DNA of 8,135 nucleotides, from NCBI GenBank assembly GCA_964475215.1, contig CAYYVT010000136.1, positions 1 through 8,135 of the forward strand, given 5' to 3'. Below are positions 1 to 6,258 of the stretch, in pieces. The notes under the pieces were generated by a model that worked only from the letters and a program-made list of their open reading frames with translations, searched no databases and had not been told where the DNA came from. This DNA is from DATKKG01 sp964475215 (GTDB lineage: Archaea > Thermoproteota > Nitrososphaeria > Conexivisphaerales > DTJL01). The translations under genes and the position numbers were made by a program. The first letter of the stretch is position 1. The number at the start of each line of letters is the position of its first letter.

Positions 1-965
1 AGGAGCATTGCGTTCGTCTGAGGGGTGGCGACGTAGGAGCTGAAGAGCCAGTCGAACGAGAACAGGGCCGCCATCATCACGGCCAGGCTCCTCCAGTCCT
101 GCTCGACCCTGGCCCTCCTCCTGACCCTGAGGCCCTTGTAAGCGATCAGGCCTCCGAGCACCACGAAGGACACAGGGAAGATGATGTGCCTTAGCGGACT
201 ACTTATCGAGATGAAGAGGAGCATCCAGGAGCCCTCGACGTACCAGTTCGCCTCGTAGGTCACGAACTGCGAGAAGTAGCCCGGGCTCGCCGCCAGGAAC
301 GGCAGACACACCAACCCGAAGGAGATCAGGGCGCCGCCGACGAACTTTCCCCCGGCCTTCGCGTTCCTGGCGGAAAGCAGCAGGCCAAGGGCCGGCACCG
401 CGGTGATCAGGTTGGCAGCCGCAGAGAGCCCGAGGAGGGCACCGGCGACCCAGGTGCTCCCGGTAAGGAACTTCCTCAGCCCGAAGAGCGCGAGGAATAC
501 GCCGATGATGTACCAGTTCAGCAGCACCATGAAGACGAAGGTCGGGGTGATGATGAAGTAGAGGAGGATCCTCCGCCTCGAGGACTTCAACCCGAGGAGG
601 TCCCCCAGCTTGAACAGCTCACGAATGGAGAGGAAGGTCGGGACGGCGAGGAAGATCGTGCTGTAGAGGTAGTAGTTGATGAGGAGGCCCTGGCTTGGGA
701 GGATGGGGGCCGACTGCCCCAAGAGGGCCATTACGTAGATGAACATCCCCACGATGAAGGGGTATTCGACGAAGACGTGGACGTACGGAAGGGCGATGAT
801 GCAGGGACCCGTCGAGCAGAACCTCACCTGGAACACCGTGGCGATGTCGCTGTAGATGTGCCCCCCTCCGTAGGGGATGTGCTCCCACACGCTGAAAATG
901 TAGATTACTGCGGCGACATAGTAGGCCCAGAGCCTGCCGGTCGATGGCCGCAGGTATCGGAGCAT
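1..965 (-). CDS. GT-C fold integral membrane glycosyltransferase, partial (C-terminus beyond left edge)
   Basis: An open frame with no stop runs from ATG 965 to base 1 (321 codons visible), so the gene continues outside the window. The protein is strongly hydrophobic with many membrane spans. After the first span (about residues 13-26) comes an external loop with Asp40 in a YSDI motif, then PYVHVFVEYP at 60-69. This loop Asp followed by a PY...EYP motif is typical of polyprenyl-phosphate-sugar-using GT-C enzymes such as GT87/PIG-M-like mannosyltransferases; the loop acid is the usual catalytic base. TPQTN near 314-318 recalls the late conserved motif of this group. The likely role is sugar transfer from a lipid carrier on the outer face of the membrane. 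The frame is open up to a stop at 1043-1041, and GTG 995 or GTG 986 are alternative starts. Family level is fairly sure; acceptor and donor are unknown. Confidence 0.7.
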   Translation of the reverse strand, partial: MLRYLRPSTGRLWAYYVAAVIYIFSVWEHIPYGGGHIYSDIATVFQVRFCSTGPCIIALPYVHVFVEYPFIVGMFIYVMALLGQSAPILPSQGLLINYYLYSTIFLAVPTFLSIRELFKLGDLLGLKSSRRRILLYFIITPTFVFMVLLNWYIIGVFLALFGLRKFLTGSTWVAGALLGLSAAANLITAVPALGLLLSARNAKAGGKFVGGALISFGLVCLPFLAASPGYFSQFVTYEANWYVEGSWMLLFISISSPLRHIIFPVSFVVLGGLIAYKGLRVRRRARVEQDWRSLAVMMAALFSFDWLFSSYVATPQTNAML

Positions 966-1030
966 TGAAGACGATGGACGGCTCACCTTCGGCACCTGAC
1001 CTTCTCTATTATGAGATTGTCCGTAGGCTG

Positions 1031-1043
1031 AGATTATAAGTCA
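1031..1043 (-). promoter_or_regulatory. TATA-box promoter of the membrane glycosyltransferase gene
   Basis: On the minus strand the sequence reads ACTTATAATCT, an archaeal TATA-like element in GC-rich surroundings. A transcription start about 25 bases downstream would fall near 1011. That leaves a short leader to GTG 995 or 986, or about 46 bases to ATG 965. The leader contains GGTGA (987-983), a possible ribosome-binding sequence, but it is 17 bases from ATG 965, so the start choice is open. Confidence 0.5.
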
Positions 1044-1114
1044 TGCTGGCACGGCCCCGGAGATGTGTCGGTTGGCGGGAGTCTGGATGCGAACGGTTCG
1101 GTGACAGCCAAGTC

Positions 1115-1135
1115 GGCCATTCCCCGGGAGTGGCC
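1115..1135. promoter_or_regulatory. 21-base near-perfect palindrome in a divergent intergenic region
   Basis: The arms GGCCATTCCC and GGGAGTGGCC flank a single central C at 1125. Nine of ten positions pair by Watson-Crick rules and the tenth is a T/G mismatch. It lies in the 245-base gap between two divergent genes, 55 bases upstream of the plus-strand TATA box and about 72 bases upstream of the minus-strand one. It could be an operator for a dimeric regulator. A one-base loop makes an RNA hairpin role unlikely. The rest of the gap (966-1210) holds only the two promoters. Confidence 0.35.
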
Positions 1136-1190
1136 AACCCAATCCATGGCCGCTCGCCGGACGAATTCGTTCGAAGTGCAGTAGCAAACC

Positions 1191-1200
1191 CATATATATA
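1191..1200 (+). promoter_or_regulatory. TATA-box promoter of the AAA ATPase gene
   Basis: CATATATATA is the clearest TATA box in the window. The centre near 1196 is only 15 bases from ATG 1211 but 27 bases from the in-frame ATG 1223. Leaderless transcription starting at codon 5 therefore fits better than the longest ORF. Confidence 0.7.
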
Positions 1201-1210
1201 GTCATTTGCA

Positions 1211-2476
1211 ATGACATTGCCGATGGAGCGCTACAATCCTTGGTGGGTTGGGGAGTCCGACCCGACCTTCGAATCTTGGTCGGGCCTCCCTGTCAAGTGG
1301 GTGCCCGACGAAACCATGGAGGTCTCCCTTCAGCCCTTTTCGCTGAACTTCCTTTCCGGCCCGAGACAGGTGGGCAAGACGACCCTGATCAAGCTCCTGA
1401 TTCACGAAATCCTCAAAGCGGCCGACAGGAGGGCCGTCTTCTACCTCTCCTGCGACGAGGTGGCGGACTTCAAGGAACTTTCGGAGATCCTCGACTCCTA
1501 TCTCAGGGCTCGGTCCTCATGGGGAGTCAAGCGCTCCTACATCTTCCTCGACGAGGTCACATTCGTCGAAGACTGGTGGAGGCCCGTCAAGGCCAGGATA
1601 GACGACGGCTCATTTGGAAGAGACGTGCTGACGGTGACGGGCTCCGCGAGGCTGGACCTGCTCCAGCAGCGGGAGAGGTTTCCCGGAAGGAGGGGAAGGG
1701 GGAAGGACGTCGTCCTCAGGCCCCTCAGCTTCAGGGCCTACGTCAAGGCGCTCTCGGGCCTGGACACCAAAACAGGGGGTTCTCTTAGTCGGATACGGGA
1801 CGAGATAGAGGCCAACTCCATCTTCAACGACACCCTTTCGAGCCGCTTTACGAACTACCTGTCCACCGGTGGCTTCCCTCTCGCCATTAGGGAGCTTTCT
1901 CGGGACGGTCGGGCGGGGGAGGACTCCAGAAAGGCGCTGGTGGACGGGCTGAGGGGGGATTGGCTGAGGATCGGCAAGAGCGACAGTTACATGAAAGAAG
2001 TGATAAGGTATCTGGTGGAGGCTCGAGGGACCCCCGTCAGCTGGCTCTCCATCTCAAAGGCCACGTCGCTGGGCTCTCCCCACACGGCCCAGTCCTACAT
2101 AGATGCGCTGATGGAGCTGATGGTGGTCCTCCGGCTGGACCTTCTCGATCCCTCCGGGAGGGCCCTGCCGAGGAAGAACAGGAAGCTTCACTTCACGGAC
2201 CCTCTCGTCTACAACACGCTCGCCAGCTATTCGGGCCTCCAAGCTGAAGAGGCATCCGTAGTGGAGGCCACCGTCGCGGCTCACCTGGCCCGGCGCCATG
2301 AGGTGTTCTACTGGAGAGACGGCGGAGAGGTGGATGTGATAGCCCTTGAGGAGAGAAGGCAGGTGGGAGTGGAAGTGAAATGGGGATTCAAGAAGGGCGT
2401 CAAGCCCAGACATCTCTCCAGCTATCTGTCACTGGACAAGCGCTCGGTGCCCCTGTTCCTGGCCTCCCTCGGATAG
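1211..2476 (+). CDS. AAA family ATPase with DUF4143-type C-terminal domain
   Basis: This is a 421-residue ATPase of the AAA_14/DUF4143 type that is abundant and usually uncharacterised in archaea. Walker A is GPRQVGKTT at residues 50-58, Walker B is SYIFLDE at 109-115, and a sensor-like VTGS is at 142-145. The middle part (about 200-330) is predicted helical and includes winged-helix-like sequence. The C-terminus has E373-V-D375 followed by E388-V-K390, the E/D...ExK pattern of PD-(D/E)XK-like folds found in DUF4143; whether it cleaves DNA is not known. Length is normal for the family. The start is probably Met5 (base 1223), because the TATA box lies 27 bases before it; MERYNPWW is a typical beginning for these proteins. 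It stands alone and is divergent from the glycosyltransferase. The true role is unknown; a nucleic-acid or mobile-element-related function is only a guess. Confidence 0.85.
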   Translation: MTLPMERYNPWWVGESDPTFESWSGLPVKWVPDETMEVSLQPFSLNFLSGPRQVGKTTLIKLLIHEILKAADRRAVFYLSCDEVADFKELSEILDSYLRARSSWGVKRSYIFLDEVTFVEDWWRPVKARIDDGSFGRDVLTVTGSARLDLLQQRERFPGRRGRGKDVVLRPLSFRAYVKALSGLDTKTGGSLSRIRDEIEANSIFNDTLSSRFTNYLSTGGFPLAIRELSRDGRAGEDSRKALVDGLRGDWLRIGKSDSYMKEVIRYLVEARGTPVSWLSISKATSLGSPHTAQSYIDALMELMVVLRLDLLDPSGRALPRKNRKLHFTDPLVYNTLASYSGLQAEEASVVEATVAAHLARRHEVFYWRDGGEVDVIALEERRQVGVEVKWGFKKGVKPRHLSSYLSLDKRSVPLFLASLG

Positions 2477-2662
2477 CAGTGGTCGGGCCCTTCCCCATCA
2501 CGTCGCGACCTCGGCCCACCGGTGCCCGAAGTCCCCACGGTGTCGAGAGCCTTATCCGCCACCAAAACCAAAGCCAAGGCGACGGGGAAGCTCAGGGTCC
2601 TCCCCGATGTCCTCGGCGAAGGCCACAGCTGCGCGCACCTGTCCATCGAGGGCCTGCCACGA
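2477..2662. other. Non-coding gap between the ATPase and the PIN remnant
   Basis: No convincing gene is seen on either strand. The only oddity is that the PIN frame stays open for 36 codons after its TAG, to TAA at 2554-2552, with a protein-like composition (VRAAVAFAEDIGEDPELPRR). This may be decayed coding sequence or simply GC-rich chance. No clear terminator was found after the ATPase stop. Confidence 0.3.
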
Positions 2663-2835
2663 CTACGGTCCGCCTATCATCACGGCGTCCTTCAGCCCTT
2701 CGAAGTCCCTGTCCCCCGTCAGCACCTTTACGCCCTCCTTCCTCGCCATCTGCAGGACGAAGGCGTCCCCGAGGCTGAAGTTGGTCCTCTCTCGCTTCAT
2801 GGAGGCATAGAGGAGGCCCTCATCTTTCTTTCCTG
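2663..2835 (-). pseudogene. C-terminal remnant of a PIN-domain (VapC-like) ribonuclease
   Basis: In one minus-strand frame ending at TAG 2665-2663 the translation includes LLYASMKRERTNFSLGDAF and, after VLQMARKEG, VKVLTGDRDFEGLKDAVMIG. The GDA and TGDRDF motifs carry the third and fourth acidic residues of PIN nucleases, in the right spacing. The N-terminal half, with the first catalytic Asp and the central Glu, is absent: upstream the frame becomes low-complexity Pro/Ala/Ser sequence, and only about 100 bases further on it meets the end of the propeller gene. No antitoxin gene is next to it. An internal ATG at 2800 would give only 45 residues. The remnant is therefore probably inactive, left by deletion. 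The upstream boundary is approximate. Confidence 0.6.
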
Positions 2836-2934
2836 CGAGGGATGTTGCGGCCGGAGAGCCACGTGGAGCGGCCCTTGAAACCTTGCTACAAGCCCGGGCC
2901 CACGGAGAGGCTGGGGTGCGTGAAGGCGGCGAGA

Positions 2935-4116
2935 CTACTGCGTTTCAGCCGGCTCCATCGGGGGCACGGGCCTGGGGTAGTTCAGTACGAATATGTGGTA
3001 GAAGCCCCCCGTCATCGCGGAGAATGCTATGTCGACGTTGTCCGGGCTCCAGGAAGGGGAGCTGATGCTGGCATTTAGAGGCCCCAGAGGATACTCGGTG
3101 GAGGTCCGATTGATCACATTCCAGAGGTAGAGGCCGGTTCCATAGGAGGCGTAGAAGGCCGTGTACGCTAGCACCTCGCCGTTCGGGCTCCAGGCGAGGC
3201 TTTGTGAGGGGTCTATCCTGCCCGGGGCGAACGGATAGGGGTAGGTCGTCCCGGCGGCGTGGAAGATGGGCGTGGGGCCTGATTGAAACACGGGGTTTGA
3301 GAAATCAAGGTCGCTGGCCCACAGGTTGAAATCGCTTGGCTCATACTGCGAAGGGTACGCCATTCCATACGGATTGTCGGGGACTAGGTCCGAGATGTAG
3401 GCCACTCTGGATCCGTCCGGGGAGACCACCGGGGAGGTGTAATTGGCGTTTCCCTGCAGGGCGCACCCCTCCTCCCCCAAACCCAATGCGGCCTGACAGA
3501 TGTCATAGCCGCTTGGCCCGTAGGTCGAATATACCACGGCCGTGTCCGATGCCCAGCTCGCCTGGAGGATGCTCCCGTTGAGGGTCGCCAGCACAGCGAA
3601 TGTTCCATCCGTTAGATCCGCCGATACCAACTGAATTGAGCTCGACTCCGTGAAGAAGAGCAGTCGCGTTCCGTCGGGGCTCCACCTCGGCTGCCCCTCC
3701 ACAACCGAAAACTTCCCGTCGGTGACGGTGAGTATGGTGGAGTTGCGCAGAGAGGCTACCCGTATGTCGGTGCTGTTCCCGGAGCGGCTCCAGAAGGCCA
3801 CGCCTGAGGAATCTGGGCTCCAGGCGGGATACGACGCGACCATGGTCGGAGGGGTGAGCTGCCTGTCGCCGCTTCCGTCCGTGGCGATGACATGAATCTG
3901 CCAACCGCCGTCGCGATCGGTGGCGAAGGCGACGAGGCTCCCGTTCGGGCTCCAGGCGGGAGACACGTCATTCCACGTACCGTACGTGATCGACCTGTAA
4001 GGAGGAGAGTAGGTAAACCCCGGTGGTGGTAGCCCAAGGATCACTAGCACTGGCACGGCCTCCACACAAAGGGCCAGGGCGACGGCGATCGCCTTCCAGG
4101 CCCTGGACGGGTGCAC
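2935..4116 (-). CDS. Secreted or membrane-anchored PD40/TolB-like beta-propeller protein (copy 1)
   Basis: The product has 393 residues. Residues 8-29 form a hydrophobic signal or anchor segment after Arg5 and Lys8, so the rest should lie outside the membrane. Propeller blades are marked by repeated PxWSPDG-type turns: SPAWSPNG 52-59, PAWSPDS 97-103, PRWSPDG 143-149, a degenerate ASWASD at 186-191, SPVVSPDG 228-235, LAWSPNG 307-313 and PSWSPDN 354-360. A longer insert (about 240-305) with an NPYG motif separates two blades. Seven N-x-S/T sequons suggest an N-glycosylated surface protein. Two cysteines (207 and 218) could form a disulfide. PD40 propellers usually mediate binding; no catalytic residues are recognised. 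The start is GTG 4116, 24 bases from the TATA box, which fits leaderless transcription. It is a clear paralog of the plus-strand gene at 4958. Confidence 0.85.
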   Translation of the reverse strand: MHPSRAWKAIAVALALCVEAVPVLVILGLPPPGFTYSPPYRSITYGTWNDVSPAWSPNGSLVAFATDRDGGWQIHVIATDGSGDRQLTPPTMVASYPAWSPDSSGVAFWSRSGNSTDIRVASLRNSTILTVTDGKFSVVEGQPRWSPDGTRLLFFTESSSIQLVSADLTDGTFAVLATLNGSILQASWASDTAVVYSTYGPSGYDICQAALGLGEEGCALQGNANYTSPVVSPDGSRVAYISDLVPDNPYGMAYPSQYEPSDFNLWASDLDFSNPVFQSGPTPIFHAAGTTYPYPFAPGRIDPSQSLAWSPNGEVLAYTAFYASYGTGLYLWNVINRTSTEYPLGPLNASISSPSWSPDNVDIAFSAMTGGFYHIFVLNYPRPVPPMEPAETQ

Positions 4117-4117
4117 G

Positions 4118-4136
4118 TATGATTTTGATATTCATA
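4118..4136. promoter_or_regulatory. Short inverted repeat over the propeller copy 1 promoter
   Basis: TATGA and TCATA arms are separated by 9 bases and lie between the TATA box and the GTG start. In archaea, repressors often bind exactly there to block RNA polymerase. The arms are only 5 bases in an AT-rich patch, so chance is possible. Confidence 0.25.
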
Positions 4137-4144
4137 TACTTAAA
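4135..4144 (-). promoter_or_regulatory. TATA-box promoter of propeller copy 1
   Basis: The minus strand reads TTTAAGTATA here, in a markedly AT-rich patch (4118-4150). The centre is about 24 bases before GTG 4116, supporting a leaderless mRNA and making the GTG start credible. The gene therefore has its own promoter even though the ArsR gene upstream points the same way. Confidence 0.65.
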
Positions 4145-4377
4145 TGTGTTTTGACACCCGACGGGCAATCCTGGGGAATCAAGGGCAGCTTCCTTAGTTG
4201 GCTTTGGCGCCTCGAGACCGCGTCGGCCGCGTGACGACCTCCGTTAGCGAGCTCACCGGGCCGGATTCCTCCCTGCCAGTGGTGCTTGGAGTGTGCCCGA
4301 TGCCTCGCCATAATGCCGTTCGTTCGTCGGGGAGGGCATTGACAGAACTTGACGGCCGTATGACTTCGTACGGTCGG
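4145..4377. other. Gap between the ArsR gene and propeller copy 1
   Basis: No gene is supported on either strand. Directly after the ArsR stop there is a weak hairpin (CCGTA at 4356-4360 and TACGG at 4369-4373, 8-base loop), without a T-run, so it is not a convincing terminator. Confidence 0.3.
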
Positions 4378-4818
4378 CTATGGAGGCGGCACCTGAGGGG
4401 ACGAGGACCGCCGAGCCAGCCTCCCTCCACCCACGATTTGGCTCCTTCCCTCTTCGGTCGCGCTGTAGAAGACCCATTTCCCTCTCTTTGCCTTGGTCAC
4501 GAGCCCTGCCCTCTCCAGGATCGACAGATGATGAGAAGCGGTGGACTGGGTTAGGTTGAGCCCCACCATGATTTCGCATTCGCAGAGTTCCCTCTTCAGG
4601 AGAGTATACAACATCTTTAGGCGGATTTCGGCGGAGAGCGCCTTGAAGACGTCCGACTGGGACCTGAGGTTCCTCCCCTTGGAGCTCGCGGAGACCAGCT
4701 CCCTCAGCTCAGCCCTATACTTCTTGGAATTTGTCGCCGCGCATCTCCCGGAATCCACCAGCCGGGCCAGACGGGACTCTGCGTCGAGCCCAGCGTAGGC
4801 CTCATCAAGAGATTTCAC
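4378..4818 (-). CDS. arsR: ArsR/SmtB-family transcriptional repressor with Cys-x-Cys metal(loid) site
   Basis: This is a 146-residue winged-helix protein. The domain spans about residues 53-125: FKALSAEIRLKMLYTLL (58-74), then ELCECEI at 77-83, the recognition helix with STASHHLSIL at 92-101, and the wing GKWVFYS at 113-119. Cys79-x-Cys81 in ELCxCEI matches the helix-3 site of As(III)/metal-sensing ArsR proteins (E. coli ArsR has ELCVCDLC); the third cysteine of E. coli is Met84 here. A 55-residue N-terminal extension with Cys26 precedes the domain and could supply another ligand. The short Arg/Ser/Pro-rich tail looks disordered. Start GTG 4818 lies about 27 bases from its TATA box. Placed between two divergent propeller genes, it probably represses itself and one or both of them, releasing DNA on binding a thiophilic metal or metalloid; the ligand is inferred. 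Confidence 0.85.
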   Translation of the reverse strand: MKSLDEAYAGLDAESRLARLVDSGRCAATNSKKYRAELRELVSASSKGRNLRSQSDVFKALSAEIRLKMLYTLLKRELCECEIMVGLNLTQSTASHHLSILERAGLVTKAKRGKWVFYSATEEGRSQIVGGGRLARRSSSPQVPPP

Positions 4819-4839
4819 GGCTCTTATCTACGCAACTTC

Positions 4840-4851
4840 AAATTTAAATAC
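4840..4851 (-). promoter_or_regulatory. TATA-box promoter of the ArsR gene, possibly bidirectional
   Basis: The minus strand reads GTATTTAAATTT. It is centred about 27 bases before GTG 4818, so the mRNA is probably leaderless. The core ATTTAAAT is palindromic and could also serve the plus strand, which would give propeller copy 2 a leader of roughly 90 bases. Near-identical ACTTCAA and ACTTCGA flank the core as direct repeats. Confidence 0.6.
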
Positions 4852-4876
4852 TTCGATACGATTTCCTAGGACGTTG

Positions 4877-4942
4877 TTCACCGGACGACTCAGGCAGACC
4901 CACGGAGCCTTTGGTCTTCTTACAACATTCACCGGCGAACTC
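4877..4942 (+). repeat. Pair of imperfect direct repeats upstream of propeller copy 2
   Basis: TTCACCGGACGACTC (4877-4891) and TTCACCGGCGAACTC (4928-4942) share 12 of 15 bases, including an identical first eight, and start 51 bases apart, close to five helical turns. They lie between the ArsR promoter and the start of propeller copy 2, so they are candidate regulator sites. Confidence 0.35.
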
Positions 4943-4957
4943 GGCGGGGGCTGAGCT

Positions 4958-6169
4958 ATGCGGTTTGAGTCAAGTCGACCTCTGAAAGGGAGGGAGTTGG
5001 CCGCGTTCGCTCTAGCGGTCGCCTTCAGCTTGGGTATGGTGACCTTCGTGCTTGCCCTCCCCCCTCCGGGCAAGGCCGACACATCCCTTGGCTACACCTT
5101 CCTTACGTTCGGCCAATGGGACGACGTGAGCCCCGCCTGGAGCCCTAACGGCAAGACGATTGCCTACGCCTCTGACCAGAACGGCGTCTGGCAGATCTTC
5201 ATCATGAAGCCCGACGGCTCCTCCAGCAAAGCCGTTACGCCAACCAGCTACGAGGCCACGGATCCGTCTTGGAGCCCTGACTCTTCATCCCTCGCCTTCT
5301 GGACGCAGTCGGGCCCCAGGACAGACGTTCGGGTTCTCTTCCTGGTCAACTCGACGATTGAAACGATTACTCCAGGTAGCTACTCTGTGCTCCAGTCTCA
5401 GTTGAGATGGAGTCCGGACGGCGAACGCCTCCTGTTCTTCGCCTCTACGAACGAAACGGTCCTCATGTCGTATGACGTGCGGACGGGGGTTTCATCTACG
5501 GTGGCAACGGCACTGGGCGGGAACGTGTCGGCTAGCTGGGCTTCGCCGACTGAGGTGGTGTACCCATCCGGGGGGGCGCAGGGCAAGCTGCTTTGGGCGG
5601 ACGTCGTGAACGGAACCGGCGGGGTCCTCCTTCAGGGGAACGCCAGTTTCCTGTCTCCCATCGTCTCCACCTCTGCTTCGAGGGTGGCCTACATTTCGAA
5701 TTTGGTTCCGCAGAACCCGTACGGTTTCCTCTACCCCGGCGCCTACGTCGATGGTGACTTCGACCTCTGGGTGGAGGGCCTGGACGGCTCCAACGCGACC
5801 TTCCAGTACGGCTTGGTGCCCCTGAACGGTGAAGCGATGCCCGGGCTTCAGCCCTGGCAGCTCTATCCGAGTCCCTTCACTCCGGGCATCATCGACCCCG
5901 TCCAGAACTTGGCGTGGAGCCCAAACGGGGAGACCATCGCCTACGTCTCTCTTGACTCGCATGGCTCCCCGCAGGTCTACCTCTGGGACGTGGTCGAGTG
6001 GGCCTCCACGACGGTCCCCCTGGCCCAGAGCATAACGAACTCGACCGACCCGTCATGGGGACCTGACGGCGTGAGCCTCCTCTTCGCCTCTGCGCAGGGA
6101 GGATTCTATCACATCGTGGTCATGAACTCCTCCGGCGTGGCCAAGCCCCTTCCGTATGCGGTGAGGTAA
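4958..6169 (+). CDS. Secreted or membrane-anchored PD40/TolB-like beta-propeller protein (copy 2)
   Basis: The product has 403 residues. A charged N-terminus is followed by a hydrophobic segment at about 14-34 and then LPPPG, the same junction as in copy 1. Blade turns are SPAWSPNG 58-65, PSWSPDS 103-109, RWSPDG 150-155, SASWASP 191-197, a degenerate SPIVSTSA at 233-240, LAWSPNG 318-324 and PSWGPDG 365-371. The NPYG insert (253-256) and terminal GGFYHI (381-386) are shared with copy 1. It has eight N-x-S/T sequons and no cysteine, hence no c-type heme or disulfide. A stop immediately upstream in frame fixes the start at ATG 4958; a G-rich stretch (4943-4950) is a weak ribosome-binding candidate. 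It precedes the oxidase-like gene by 89 bases on the same strand and is probably co-transcribed. It is likely an extracytoplasmic binding or scaffold protein. Confidence 0.87.
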   Translation: MRFESSRPLKGRELAAFALAVAFSLGMVTFVLALPPPGKADTSLGYTFLTFGQWDDVSPAWSPNGKTIAYASDQNGVWQIFIMKPDGSSSKAVTPTSYEATDPSWSPDSSSLAFWTQSGPRTDVRVLFLVNSTIETITPGSYSVLQSQLRWSPDGERLLFFASTNETVLMSYDVRTGVSSTVATALGGNVSASWASPTEVVYPSGGAQGKLLWADVVNGTGGVLLQGNASFLSPIVSTSASRVAYISNLVPQNPYGFLYPGAYVDGDFDLWVEGLDGSNATFQYGLVPLNGEAMPGLQPWQLYPSPFTPGIIDPVQNLAWSPNGETIAYVSLDSHGSPQVYLWDVVEWASTTVPLAQSITNSTDPSWGPDGVSLLFASAQGGFYHIVVMNSSGVAKPLPYAVR

Positions 6170-6258
6170 ATTGAGATGAATCGAATGAGCATAAGTGCAA
6201 ATGATGGGGGAGGACTTCCCTGAACGCTTCCGATCCGGCTGAACAGGACCGAGGCCTC

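Noticed and set aside
619..888. 89-residue minus-strand ORF
   Set aside because: It is out of frame with the membrane glycosyltransferase, which is open from 965 to 1 with coherent membrane-protein sequence; the ORF has Pro/Arg/His-rich shadow composition.
2663..2665. TAG after the PIN domain as a read-through (pyrrolysine) codon
   Set aside because: TAG ends the ATPase, propeller copy 1 and ArsR genes in this window, so it is an ordinary stop here.
2522..2878. 118-residue plus-strand ORF, and another at 2607-2810
   Set aside because: They lie antisense to the PIN remnant and have the composition expected from the complement of PIN codons; no family is recognisable.
3503..3904. 133-residue minus-strand ORF within propeller copy 1
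   Set aside because: It is a frame-shifted shadow of the propeller gene, rich in Arg and His, with no motif.
4356..4373. Terminator hairpin after the ArsR gene
   Set aside because: The stem is only five pairs with an eight-base loop and no T-run; too weak to call.
4198..4579. ORFs on both strands between the ArsR gene and propeller copy 1
   Set aside because: Low-complexity translations that partly overlap the ArsR gene; no motif and no promoter.
5492..5962. 156-residue minus-strand ORF opposite propeller copy 2
   Set aside because: It is antisense to a gene with clear blade repeats and has no domain of its own.
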